Source: Cenococcum geophilum 1.58
Lineage: Eukaryota; Ascomycota; Dothideomycetes; Gloniales; Gloniaceae
DNA length: 64,000 nt
Direction of reading: 5' to 3'
Assembly (NCBI GenBank): GCA_001692895.1
Contig: KV748195.1
Span: forward strand, 434,001-498,000
Under the pieces are notes generated by a model. The model did no database searches. It saw only the letters and a program-made list of their open reading frames with translations, and was not told where the DNA came from. The translations under genes were made by a program, and so were the position numbers. Shown here piece by piece: positions 25,140-36,797 of the stretch (position 1 is its first letter; every line of letters starts with the position of its first letter).

Positions 25140-27931
25140 TACAGACCTAACCCCTAAGCGACGTGTATATATACCGCCTCACCTCCTATATAGATCCTTA
25201 TACGATATCGTTTATTAATAATATACAGTCACCTTATACCTCGTACCTTAACAGTTAACACGTACTGTGATACTATTTCTACTTAGTAAAAGTAGGCGCG
25301 TTTAAAAAATAGATAAAGGATTACTATAGTAAAATAGTAAGGGCTCTTAGCCTTTATTTTATTAAAATATTTATTAATATTTTTAATAGCTATATTAACG
25401 CCTAATTTAAAGAAGATGTTATACTTATTTTTAAGGCTTTATATTAGTAATTAACTTCTATAAAGCGTTATATAAGTCATTACCACTAGGAATATTAGTG
25501 TTGTCTTTTATACGCTTAGTAGCTAATATAAAAGGCTTTAAGATTTTAATAAGCTACTTTAGTTGCTATTAATTTTTATTAGTAAACGCGTCCTATAATA
25601 GATTATAGCTAATATTAACGGACTTTCTTTAAGCTTAAGGTTAATAATATAGCTAACGCACTTAAGCTACTCCTTTTTAGCTACTAAGAGGCTTTATAAA
25701 AGGTAGTTATAGAGCTTATTATTATTACTAGTATTATTAGCTATTAAAAGGCTAAGCTTATAATTAAATTAATACTTTTAAATTATTAGTACTAGGGCCA
25801 TTAATATATTTTTAGTAAAGTATAATCCTTATAGTTATAAAAGGCCTAAAAGTACTAATTAAAGCCTTTTACCTTTATTAATAAAATAAGCTACAATACT
25901 AAGTAGTAATATTCTATTTATAGATATCTAGATATTATAGATAAGATTAATTTTACTAAGTACAGTAAGAAGGAGGTCTTTATTATTAATACGTTGCTAT
26001 TTTAATATAGTTTTAATCTAATTACTTAGTAATATAGGCGCTTTTATAATATAGTCCTAGATCTAAAGACGGTTAAATATTAGTAGAGCGCGTATAAAAG
26101 GACTTATAGCTTAACGGAAGGTAATATCTTATAGAATTATTTAATTAATATAGACTTAAATATAGTTAGCTGTCTAAAACAGCTAGCGTTTATAACTACT
26201 ATAACCTTTAGAGTTAATAATAAGGTTATACTTTAATTTTATATAGCTATTAATATAATTATTACTACTAATTATAANTAANGCGCGTAGTCTTTAANCT
26301 AGAGCCTCTTTTTNCCTAAAAGANCNTATTAAAAAAGAATTACTTTATACTTTTATATTAGTAATATAGGAGCTTTACCTAATAGTAACCGCTTATTAAT
26401 AACTTAGTATTTATATTTACTAGTAAGCTTAACTAGATTTTAGCTAAAGGTCTAAATATCCTTAACTTCTAATAAAAGCTTTAACTTACTACCAAATCTT
26501 ACCGCCAAGACAGCGAGCTGCTAGCTAGCTGCAGTTTTATAGCTGACTGACTGTCATAACTCTATAAGCTCGCTGACTGCTTACGTTATCAGCCTCTTGG
26601 CAGCGAAGCTGACAGCGTAGCTGACTCTTGGACACACTGCTCTATTATATATTTACAGCCCCAAGACTTCTTACCAACGATGCGATGACTTGTAATGGCT
26701 TTTACTAGTTATTTACCACCAAATTAGCATTTTGGCGAATTTTGATTTTCAAATCGGTCAAAACCCCGTTACCTACGTTAGTTATAGCCTAAAAAGGTTT
26801 AAAAGGCCTTTTAAAAACTACGCGTAAAGTTTATAAAAGCTTTATTACTATAGCATTTTAACCTAGATTAGCTATTAATAATAATTATTAATATATCGAA
26901 TTTTGCCCTTACTAGTATTCTACTATAATTTAATAGGCATCTAGATACTACCTAGCTCTACTAAAAACTAGTAGTATTCTATAGTAGAAAATTCTAAAGG
27001 CCTAAAATTAGGTATTATACCCACAATAAAGAACTACTAGCCATAGTTAACTACCTTAAATAAAGGCGATATTACCTTAAGAACGCAAGCTATACTACTT
27101 ATATACTTTTAGATTATTCTAATTTACGCTACTTTATAATTATAAAGAAGCTTATACCTTAATAAGTTAGATAGGTAGAGAAGCTCGTATAATTTAATTT
27201 TAAAATTAAATATAAGCTAGGGGAGAACAACTCTGCCAATAGACTATTATAATGGCTAGACTATACTAAAGGCTTTAAAACGGAAGAAGGAAAATAGATA
27301 ATAAATATCTTACCCCCTATATTATAGAACAAGCTCTAGGTATAGAATACTTAAATACTTATAGCTTTATATACTAAGTCTTAGGCGGTATAAACCTTAG
27401 TAGCTTCTACTAACGTTCCGGCTAGTACCCGGTTTATAGCTAATAAGGGTCTAAATATATCTAGATAGAATGTCTTTAATATATCCTTATAATCTAATAA
27501 TATATTACCCCTAATTACTAAGCTATCCTCTTAAACTAATAGTAAAGCTATAAAGCAATTAGAACTCAGAGCCCTATAATAACTAAAGAACTTTAGCCTT
27601 ATAGCAGCCTTTTTAATATATATATATATATTAAGAGGTTATAAGATCTATAGTACTATCTAGTCTTATACTTAGAGTAGTATAAAATAAAATAGCTTTT
27701 ATCTAGGAACTATTTAAAAGGTTAATAGATCTTATTTATATGGTATAGTAAAGGGACACCTTTTATACTATTTTTAATATAAAAGCAGACTGGAAACGTA
27801 ATAGAAAGGGAGCTGCTAGGCGCTATTATTAGAAACTAAACCTAATAGGCCTACTATATAGATATAGTAAGGTTTAGGTACTATAAGAAGCAAATCTATA
27901 ATAGAAGATTCTTATAAAGAATTATAATAAT

Positions 27932-28250
27932 TGTTACGAACAGTGACGATTTGGTAACAATTGGAGCAGAGGAGAGCTTACCGCCTTATACGGAGCCCGA
28001 GTGGACTTAAGTCAGGAAGACAAGGTATACCTAGTCCGAGCTATAGATAGAATTGGACCGATTAGAGGCTTTGCCTTAATCTAGTAAAGTCCTAACTAGA
28101 CGGCGCCAGATAAAACCATAAGCAGCTGCTCTAGTAGGGAGACAGCTGTTCGTGATGTGTTGAATACAGACAGTATCCTCCATTGACCCACCGTGCCGAG
28201 TTAAGCCTTTTCCTATCATATCAACCTTAGGAACCTCCAGTTCCCTTATA
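27932..28250. repeat. Solo LTR in Gypsy C integrase
   Basis: 319 bp starting TGTTACGAACAG, flanked by ATAAT on both sides (27927-27931, 28251-28255). Integrase of Gypsy C is recognisable immediately before and after it. It is less AT-shifted than its surroundings, so it is a later arrival. No internal region or second LTR. Confidence 0.72.
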
Positions 28251-28916
28251 ATAATCCTTTAGGCGGCTACTATAGTTAAGCTAAAATAGTGGAATTACTT
28301 TAATATAAATACTATTAGCTAAAGCTTAAATAGGAAGTAAAAGAGCATATTAGCCACTATAAGAAGTATTAAGTATATAAAATCTAAAGGTATAAGCTAT
28401 AGGGTTTACTTAAATTGATTCCTCCCACTAGCAAACTATAGTAATATTACGCTATAGATTTTATTACGGATCTTCCACTATCTAAAGATAAGTAAGAATA
28501 AATATACAATTTAGTCCTTATACTTATTAATAGGTTTTTAAAGAATATCTAATGCCTTCCTATTAATAAGACAATTAATATATAAGCGCTTACAACCCTA
28601 ATTAAAAAGAAATGCCTTTTTAAAGTAGATTAACTATACTCTATTATTACTAATAGGGGCAGCATCTTTATAAGCTAGTACTAATTAGACCTATACTTCT
28701 ATTTAAAGATAGACCACTATTATAGTATAGATTTTTATTTATAAATAGATAGGTAAATAGAAGGCCAGAACTAGGAACTGGAGTCTTATCTATAAATATA
28801 TTTAAACTACTAGTAAGATAATTAGTACGAGCTACTTCCGTATGCGGAGTATACCTATAACTTAAAGCATTACTTATTATATAAGTATACACTAATCCAG
28901 ATTACCTATCCCTTAA

Positions 28917-29551
28917 CCCACTAAGTTACGTCCATCTATTATTGATAAGGATTTAGCTAATCAGATCAATAGGATCAAATTGCCGTGCTTAGGGATATGA
29001 GACTGATGATATAAAATAATCTATATAGCTTATTCCTTAGAGTTAAGTCGCTCAATATAAGGTAGCTAACACTCGTCCTTTCTCCAGAACGGAATCGCAT
29101 ATATTTTACACCTAAAGTGCGTTATTAGCGCTTATAGAGGCCCCTTCCACTATCCGACGGGTATAGCTCTGCATATTTATTCGTCTACTCTACTAGCTTA
29201 TCCACAATCTTATTTGTAAAGAACTGACCGAATATAGTAAATGGATCGCTTCGATTAAGGGTAGGAGGTAGATTTGGGGTGCCATGGTTGTCGAAATCGT
29301 CAATATACAAACGCTTAAAATCGGGCAGCTCCTATAGCCGTAGTGGTAGTTTTTTAGCTACCTAATTTAGTTAAACGTTATATCGAGTCAGCTAAACAAA
29401 GTCTATATTATTAAAAGTACGGTTAGGAGGCATAGTTAATGGTAATGTATTAATTAAATCTATATAGGCTATACGCGTAGTTTTGATTTAGTGTTCTATA
29501 TAGACCAGATAGACGCTAGCGGGTTAAGGAATAGCGTTTAACTATCTGGGT
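28917..29551 (-). mobile_element. PiggyBac-like relic with N-terminal transposase part
   Basis: A 635-bp block lies between TTAA at 28913-28916 and TTAA at 29552-29555, the PiggyBac target. Its ends are roughly inverted (CCCACTAAGTTACG against ACCCAGATAGTTAAACG). On the minus strand, from ATG at 29433, it reads MPPNRTFNNIDF, then SDPFTIFGQFFTNKIVDKLV and TNKYAELYPSD, which matches the start of the DDE_Tnp_1_7 domain of fungal PiggyBac-like proteins. The catalytic part is missing, so this is an internally deleted copy. It interrupts the integrase region of Gypsy C. Confidence 0.65.
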
Positions 29552-30526
29552 TTAATAGTGTACCTAATAATTACTGGCTAAGGCTATAGAATTAATTATA
29601 GAATCCTACTAAAAAGTTTAAGGATATCTATTAGAGAGTATAAGGGTACCTTTAGGAATGGGAGGAGTAATAAAAGTATATAAAGTAGAGTTTATAAGAT
29701 ACCTAAGAGTAATAAAGACTCTAGTATAATTATAAATACTAGGATAAGTATTTCGGAGTAGGCGATAATATTCTATTATATTTAACGAATATTAAGACCT
29801 ATTAACTATTAAAGAAGCTTAATATAAGATACCTAGGTCCCTTCTAAGTTAAGGAATAAATTAGTAAGCTAGCCTACTATCTTCAGCTACCCCTATCTAT
29901 GGCCTATATATATTTAGTGTTTTATATAAACCTATAAGAGCTATAGTATAAACCACCGCTAGAAAAAAAACTTCTATCTAGGCCTAATTCAACACCTTAA
30001 AGTAGTAGGTAAGTAGTATAAGGTTAAAGCTATACTACGCTATAGGTTTATTAAGAATAAGCTTTAATATAAAGTTAAATAGCTAGGCTAGCCTATTAAG
30101 GACTCTATATAGGAACTAGAGGATTATCTTAATTATTATAAAGATATTCTAAAAGAATATTAGAACTAAGGTCTATACTCTATAAATTACCAAAAGCGCT
30201 CTAATCCTATAGTATTATTAAAACCTATAAAGAAAGCTTATAGAAAGAGTAAATTGGTTAAATTGGATATAGAATAAATAGGCTCCGGAAACTATAAGGA
30301 TTAGGGCTACAGCCTAGAGTAGGATAGGTCCTTAGCCTTTTTATATATATAATATAGAATTAATAAGGCATTTTGCTAGAATTGCATTCCTATTAGTTAA
30401 TCTATACTAGGAATATTGTTTTTAGGGCTCCTAAGCCTAGAATAAATAGAGATATTAGCTAGCTAGTATAGTCTAGAACTACTAGGACCTTACTATAGTA
30501 ACTATTAATTACCTATCTAATAGGTA

Positions 30527-31825
30527 TAATCGGTTCCCTATACTGTTTACTAATTACGTATAAAGGCCTTCCTAACTTTAAACACTTATAACTCCATAAC
30601 CATTAATCCTAATTACACCATTTTGAGCTCAAATTGAAGATATACTAGTATTTCGTCGGTCCTCCCTTATTTTTAATACACGCATTAATCCGTTTCTCCA
30701 TACTAGCATTCAACTTTTTAAGCATTTTAGGCTTGATTTGAGGCCAGACTTCTTTTAAAGCTCGCTCTATCATCCTAATATTCTTAATCTTATGCCTCTT
30801 CTTACCAATTATATCCTTAATTTGCTTCTATAAATTCTCAATTAGTAAGAGATCGGGTAATTGTGGAGGCCATTGCAACCGTAAGACCCCCTATCGCGCC
30901 ATGTATTTCCTTACTACCTTAGCAGTATGCCAAGGAGCGTTATCCTCCTGCATAACCACGCCAGGGCCGTATTTCTTAACTATCCTCCTATAGAAAGGAA
31001 TAAAATGCTCTTTAAGGGTCTCCAAATAACGCTTTATAGTTATTCGTCCACCCTTCTTAATAATAACCAACGGCCCTATCTTATTACCGCAAAAACAAGA
31101 CTATACCCCTATACTAGTCCGTCCACTCTTAAAGCTAGGCTTTAAGTTCTTTTCTAAGTACTCTTCCCTAGGCCCGCGAGTAACGTAGATAGTATTTCCA
31201 TCCTCTCCAATATGGAATGTAAGCTTATTACTCCAGCATATCTTGCTATAGTTCCTTTTGGTCTTCTTTTGTTGCCTATACCAAATTAACCGCTTATATT
31301 TGTGCTTGGGTTTTAAGTATAGCTTCTTGCGAGGCTTGCGTTTAGCTTTACCGTAGGCTTTAGGGATCTTGCGGACGGTATTACGGCCAAGCTTATGGCC
31401 TAATTTAGACGGTGTTGCAAGCGCGTAGAGAGTGTCTTTTGGATTTTGATTTGCGTGGCGTACAAGTGCTCTATCGTCCCTGTCATTAGTCTTCTTAGAA
31501 GGCCCCCTTCTGGGCTTATTTTCAAAGCTAGTATCGCCAGTTTTCAGCCTCCGTTAAATGATACTGCGCATAGTAGAGTAGGGGGTCTTTTTAAGCTTGG
31601 ATATCGCAGTAAATCTATACCCATCGACATAACGAGTCCAAATTTGAGCTCTTTTGACTACTGTCAGCTCTTTTCGATCTGCTTTGCGCACTCGACCCAT
31701 AATAAAAAGTAGTGTTTTAATATAATAAAAATTGGATTAAGGCGGGGGATTTAAAAGTGTATAGGTGGGGTAATTTACGCTAGTCTACTTAGGAAAAATT
31801 AGCGAACAGTATAAGGAACCGATTG
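30527..31825 (-). mobile_element. Tc1/mariner transposon, nearly whole
   Basis: Inverted ends AATCGGTTCCCTATACTG / AATCGGTTCCTTATACTG, flanked by TA at 30525-30526 and 31826-31827. At 1.3 kb with one transposase frame it has normal length for a Tc1-like element. It is much less mutated than the DNA around it. Confidence 0.92.
30609..31700 (-). pseudogene. Tc1-like DD34E transposase with five in-frame stops
   Basis: One frame of 363 codons from ATG 31700 to TAG 30609, without indels but with five in-frame stops (for example after SII, GV, MAR, ENL and TKY), all explained by C-to-T or G-to-A changes. The N-terminus has a helix-turn-helix type DNA-binding part (about residues 15-110). Catalytic residues are visible: D in HIGEDGNTIYV, D in MQEDNAPWHTA and E in WPPQLPDLLLIEN, with 34 residues between the last two. 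The enzyme would cut and paste the element into TA sites. Inactive as it stands. Confidence 0.92.
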
Positions 31826-32822
31826 TACCTAAAGGGTAATCTACCTAATAATATATTATATTATACTCCTTTAAAACTTAATGTGTATATATAAACTCCT
31901 TTCTATAATAGACAGCGACCTTCTTTTTATTGCCCCTATATTTTACCTTATCCGTAGTATACTAGCCTTACTCTTATATTAGGCGTTACTAACTAGCTTA
32001 TTAGGAATTATAGGCAGTAGAGATAGCTATAGTATAATCTTAAATTTAACCTAGATATTTAATATTAATATTAAAATAAGAGAGAGCCCAGGTAATATAG
32101 TAGTTAAAAATATTAAAGGATTGTTACTACTTAGGCCTGGGCTATTAAAGCTTAAAGTTAATAATAGAAATCTATTAAGAATAGAAAATCTTAACTTAAT
32201 ATAACTGCCGCTCTTAGTATATATATTAATTATAAGGACTAAAGGTATTAGACCTTATATAGTAGGTCTAATATAAGCCTCTAGAATCCTCTGATTAGAT
32301 TTCTGGTCTTTTAAAGATATATAGGCAAAATTATTTAGGTAAGACTAGTACTAGTTATAAGTTAGTAGAGGTTAGGGTTCTATATATAGTAGTAGAGCTA
32401 AAATACGCTAAGAAATTGGCTTAAAAGAGCAGTTAGTAAGAGAATAAAGAGGTATATTAAATTAATAATACATTAAAGATATATCTAAGATTAGATAAAG
32501 GTTAATAATAAGAAGTAAGGTATTAAGAAAAAATATTAAGCTTAATAAGTAAGGTATCTTTATACTTTACCTTCTAATACCCTTTTAGCGTATAGCCGTA
32601 GCCTTACTAATATAACTCTATTATAATAGCGTATAAGCTATCTAGCTATTACTTTCTTATAAAAACTAATTATGCGGCTAGGGGAAGGCAATTAAGACGT
32701 TAATTAAAGACGACGTATATAGGTTGAATTATACCTAAATAATACTATAGTATTAAAGATTAACGTTATAAGCGTTTTTAAGAATTGTAAAATAGCTATA
32801 GGTGCTATTATAAAGTGTCCCT

Positions 32823-33050
32823 TATCACGGCACTGGCAGAAAACCGCAGGATTTGGCTAGCAGAACTTGGTAAAACTTTGCGATCACGTAACTAGAGGAC
32901 CGTATAAAAGAAACCTACTTCGACCGGCGCTGCTCTTCTTCTCCTTTCCTTTCTCTAGCTTTAGATTCTCGTTTATAGACAATCTAATTGTATAGGCTTG
33001 CATATATCCTTCTTGCTATACTTATACCTCGATTAACTAAGTCGCTAATA
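32823..33050 (+). repeat. Solo LTR of the Gypsy B family
   Basis: 228 bp, closely like the B LTRs (TCACGGCACTGGCAG start, CTCTTCTTCTCCTTTCC middle, AAGTCGCTAATA end), flanked by TCCCT at 32818-32822 and 33051-33055. No internal region follows. Confidence 0.87.
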
Positions 33051-33055
33051 TCCCT

Positions 33056-33887
33056 CCTATTTACTAGGTAGTAGAGGTACGTTAACTTTATAGTATAGGA
33101 CTACTAAATTTAAAAATATATACACTAAATCTTAAGAGATAAGTCTCTTTAACTAACTAATTAATACCTTAACCGTATCTAATAGCCTAAAGGCAAATAT
33201 AGGAGTAATGTATTAGTAACGTAGGGGATTATAAAAAAGGATTATATATTATATCTTAATAGTTAAAGGTAATGGTAGGCTAAGGCTCTATATATTAAAT
33301 CCTATACTAAGAGGTTTTATAGAACCATACTAGTATACCAAATTGCCTATAATACTTATAATTAATTATAGACTAGTATAAAGGCTTAGAAATAAAGTTA
33401 TATAAAAATCCTTAGGTTAACCTAAGTAGTTACTAGTACGCTTCTAGTACGCTTCTAATAGGTCTTCTAATAATTCTTATATCTTTTCTCTAGTTATATT
33501 TTTTCCTTATTAAGGTTTTTAGAAGTTTAAAGTAGGGGTTAGATAGATAGATAATATATAGCGGTATACTAATATCTTTCCAAACCCTTTCTAGGACAAG
33601 CCTTTATACTCTCCCTTTATTATAAGTAATAGCGATAGGGGCTAACTATAAGAAGGGTGGGAGGCAATATAAGGGATATTATTATAGTCACCTCGGGTTG
33701 CCCTTAGGATAACTCCTAAACGCCCCTTAGATAGTTGCTGGTTACGTACTAAAGGTATATACCCGTAGTATATAGTCTCTACAATCCTAAAGGCCTTACC
33801 TCCTTAAGGATTTATATTCTCTACAATTTATTTATTCCTATAATTGTGCCTTATAGCCCCCTATTTATAAAGTCCCCTTATATTAGG
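33056..33887. other. Unidentified RIP-mutated DNA
   Basis: AT-rich stretch with no recognised gene. 33560-33860 is somewhat less AT-rich, with CACCTCGGGTTGCCC and similar words, but no frame or family was recognised. Confidence 0.4.
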
Positions 33888-35396
33888 GGACTATATAAAA
33901 GAACCCTACTTTAACCAGCGCTGTTTTACTTCTCCTCTTCTTTCTTTAGCTTTAAATCCTTGTTTATAGACAGACTAATTATATAGGCTTATATATCTAT
34001 TTTACTGTACCTATACCTTAATTAACTAAGTTGTTAATATTATCTAAAGCTTAACTACCCTTTCTTTCTAAGAAACTTAAATATATCTATAGACTATAAA
34101 TAAAACAAAAATATAGAATAGGACCCTAGGATACAGAATTAAAATATAAAAGGAATATAAATAGAACTCTAAGAATTAGATACGTATAGACTAAAACTTC
34201 TAAAAAAATTACCTAGAATTATCTAATACCTTTACTACTATGCTAAGAAATATAGCCGTCAGTAAAGTAGCTATAGGACCTATAAATATCTTAGATAAAG
34301 AAACAGTTAATATCCTAACCTCTTAGGCAGAACTTATAGCAGCTAATACTAAAATTAAACAGTTGTGGGAACTGCTTAAAACTAGAAACACCCTTATATT
34401 TAGCGATAACCTATTAAATAGACTTGCTACGGTTCTTAAGGCCCTAGCCTAATATATAGTATTATTATAATCTATAAAGGTTATGGACCCCATATTACTT
34501 ACAAATAGGATTAACCCTATATTTAATAATTAAAAGCTTTAACTATAAGATAAGCTTAAAGTTAATATAGACCACTTCCCTACTACTTAAGCTAAAATGG
34601 CCTATATCTTTAGCTGTACTAGTAGGGATATATAGATATATCTATGTCTATAATACGCCTAGGACTTAATAAACCCCTTTCTCTTTAGAGAAAAGATAGT
34701 TAACTACCTACGTTCTATTTATAAAGGCCTAAATATAAAAACTACGGAGACCTTTTCGGCCTTTTAGATCCGTTTTTTATACCTAGCTAGTTAGGCCTAA
34801 ATTCCTTAAAAAAACCTACTACTAGACCTCTTTAATAAGCCTACTTTGGACCTATAACGGGTTATACTGCTAGTTCTTACTACTATATAGATATTAAAGG
34901 AGCTTATAAACTAATGCCTAGTAATTAACTAAGGCGCGCACTAATCGGTTAAAAACTAAAAACCTCTTAAACTAGGCCACTAGCAATATAAGAATAGCTA
35001 ATAGTACCCCTATATGGGCCGTAACTCCTATAGTACTAACCGTTTAGCCGGCCGTTAATCTAGTAACTAATTATATAGCTAGCCCAGCTATAGGCCTAGT
35101 ATATACTTAGCCTATATATAGTAAACCCTATAATAAGCCCTTAGTAATTAAAGAGCTTATATCTTATAAAGCTAAAAAAACTACTTTATAAAAGACTATT
35201 TAATAGCAGTAAAGACGAATAAGGTTCTGTTAGCTTAGGAGGATAGCATAAAGTTAGAAAAAAAAACCCTAGGGGAAGACTTCTCTTTAGGGTTAAAAGG
35301 GGTTAATATATTACATATTAATCTAGGTCGGCTAGTTAGTAGAAAAAGCTGCACTATCCCTTATACTTTATTCCGTAATAGATATTAAGTTTTAAC
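33888..35396 (+). mobile_element. Gypsy B-family fragment: partial LTR and gag
   Basis: Aligns by eye with the 5' part of Gypsy B: the 3' half of an LTR (to 34039), the primer-binding side TTATCTAAAGC, and a gag region starting near 34240 and running to about 35390, where both share CTAGGTCGGCTAGTTAGTA near the end. The 5' LTR is truncated on the left, and the copy stops where the solo LTR at 35402 begins; pol is absent. Broken. Confidence 0.82.
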
Positions 35397-35401
35397 CTCT
35401 C

Positions 35402-35598
35402 CGTCACGGCACTGACCTGACGCATACTGACGCATACTGTTTCATACTGTCTCGTACTGTTTCCTACTGTTGGCTGGCCCACCACTAGCGACTTGGCGGC
35501 CGGCCCTACTATTTATATACAATACCCCCTTTCCACCTTCTTCCCCTCTTCATACCACAACGTAGTTATTCAGTCTACTTCATTGCAGCACTGTGACA
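35402..35598 (+). repeat. Solo LTR with 5-bp duplication
   Basis: 197 bp starting CGTCACGGCACTGACC and ending CACTGTGACA, flanked by CTCTC at 35397-35401 and 35599-35603. It contains a TATA-like run TATTTATATAC near 35510. It is hardly RIP-mutated. Its ends resemble those of the LTRs of K. Confidence 0.8.
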
Positions 35599-35603
35599 CT
35601 CTC

Positions 35604-36797
35604 CCTCTACCTCTCTCCTCTTTTTTATCTGTCCTCTATATAGTTATATAGATAAAGTAGGGGTATAGTATAGGTAGAGATATAGGAAAGAGGTAGGAAA
35701 TAGGTAAGATAGAACAATACTGCTATATTTATTATAAAATACTCAATATTCAATATACTGAATATTGACACTTTTCGTATTGATATTGAATATTGAACGT
35801 CAATATTGAATATGGATAAAAACACTGCAACCGCCGAGACATATCTGCCACCCAGAATCGCTCACGAGCCTATTTAATACGAAGCAGGCTGACAGGCAGA
35901 GCTCTTGTACCACTAAGCAACGTGCACTTAGTTGTAGCTATTTACATATAGTTCTCATCATTCCCTACATAAAAGATCTTTAAGGGGTATGACCTCTTGG
36001 CTGTAATACTTGGCGGTTTACTAAGGAATAGCCAATCATGATTGGGTTGGGAGACTTAATGTGGCTGAGCTGATTCTGAAACTGCCCGAAAACCCTCCAA
36101 AAAGCTATGTTCGCCCTCGCACCAAAGCAACGGCTGTGCTATCTTCATGAGGGGAGTGCGGCCCTAAACCGGCCGACCGGGATCTTCGTAACGCATAGAT
36201 GGTAGTTCGCTGACAGTTGAAATCGGTTAAAAGTGCCTATGTCTAGTAGAGGGTCCTGAGGCCAGCGAGATAATTGGATTGTAGAGTCTCAAGGCCCTAG
36301 GACCGTGAGAGCAAGATTACTGGGGATTGCCTTCTTCCCAAGAACTGTAGCCGCCTCTCTAGCTGAGTACGCAGCAATATCGCTTATTCGGTACGATAGC
36401 CCGATGCCGGTCTGTGCCAGTTGTGCAGCGCAGCTGAGCCAGACAAAAATTTGTTGGAAGGAAGTGTCTCTTACAACAGATCAAGACCTTTCATTTGCGA
36501 CTAGACAACACCTGCGGCTGAACAACATCTGCGGCTGGAGAAAATTTGCGGCCAGAGCCTTATGCTACTCAAAGACCTAAAGGAATTGACTATAGTAAAA
36601 ATAGGTAATATAAATTTTGTATGCGCGATATAGGGCTAAATAGATTATATTTTATTATTTAATAACTATCTAACTATAACTTTATTATACAGATCTGATC
36701 AAGATAATATAAGTACAATAATAACAACTAACGCCGTCTAGATATAGATACAGTAATAGTGGGATACAAAAGGCGCCTAAAAGTCTAAAATCACTAA
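35604..36797. other. Host-like intergenic DNA
   Basis: Base composition returns to normal from about 35820. 35735-35815 holds several TCAATATTGAATATT palindromes. 36305-36580 is open on the plus strand (91 codons), but I see no domain, signal peptide or codon pattern, so I do not call it a gene. 36590-36780 is AT-rich and forms the downstream flank of the But2-domain gene. Confidence 0.5.

Larger units (their letters stand above)
23338..25272 (+). mobile_element. Short non-coding LTR element K
   Basis: LTRs at 23338-23524 and 24543-25272 (the latter split by a MITE) share TATCACGGTACTAACC-type starts and ACGTACTGTGATA ends. A purine run AGAAGGGGAATA precedes the right LTR, giving plus orientation. 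The flanks TTATT and CTATT are a probable 5-bp duplication with one C/T change. The 1-kb interior has no pol and consists largely of tandem repeats, so this is a TRIM/LARD-like non-autonomous element. Its LTR start resembles the solo LTR at 35402-35598. Confidence 0.78.
22318..26639. mobile_element. TIR DNA transposon with 8-bp duplication (hAT-like), copy 1
   Basis: Ends CAGTGTGTCCAACAGTCAGC (left) and GACTCTTGGACACACTG (right) are inverted; CTCTATTA is duplicated at 22310-22317 and 26640-26647. Subterminal GCTGACTG motifs are repeated in both orientations at each end. The 8-bp duplication fits hAT (also KDZ-type elements); I could not recognise the transposase in the heavily mutated interior, so the superfamily is an inference. 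It sits inside the Fot1/Pogo element, downstream of the transposase frame, and contains a short LTR element at 23338-25272. Net length about 2.4 kb. Several undetermined bases lie at 22902-23150 and 26278-26325. Confidence 0.85.
19978..26778 (+). mobile_element. Fot1/Pogo-type (Tc1/mariner superfamily) DNA transposon
   Basis: Inverted ends ACGTAGGTAA(T/C)GGGGTTTT-GACC at 19978-20000 and 26756-26778, flanked by TA at 19976-19977 and 26779-26780. It carries one long transposase frame (20154-22253). Without the transposon inserted at 22318-26639 it is about 2.5 kb, normal for a Fot1-like element. It is visibly less AT-shifted than its surroundings. Confidence 0.92.
10420..30180 (+). mobile_element. 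Ty3/Gypsy element C, old host copy of a nested stack, fragmented
   Basis: Plus-strand Gypsy pol is recognisable in separated pieces: reverse transcriptase at about 10650-11366 (YLVMPF); its end at 19418-19600; RNase H at 26781-27300 (HNKELLAIVNYL); integrase at about 27750-27931, 28251-28916 and 29556-29900; integrase C-terminus and chromodomain-like part to about 30180. Between the pieces sit Gypsy A, a non-LTR piece with a Fot1/Pogo transposon, a solo LTR and a PiggyBac relic, each with its own target duplication, so C is the oldest layer. No gag and no LTR of its own were found. Heavily broken. Confidence 0.85.
30181..32817. other. Unidentified RIP-mutated DNA around the mariner copy
   Basis: Apart from the mariner at 30527-31825, the stretches 30181-30526 and 31828-32817 are AT-rich and TpA-dense with no recognisable gene or paired ends. 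The left part may be the 3' non-coding end of Gypsy C. A small inverted pair AGCCCAGG / CCTGGGCT occurs near 32088-32150. Confidence 0.4.

Noticed and set aside
35865-35945. tRNA-like stretch on the minus strand (GTTGCTTAGTGGTAC, resembling an A box)
   Set aside because: No acceptor stem pairing, no good B box and no foldable anticodon arm; probably chance or a very old tRNA-derived fragment.
36305-36580. Open frame of 91 codons, plus strand
   Set aside because: No signal peptide, domain or intron context; composition like surrounding intergenic DNA.
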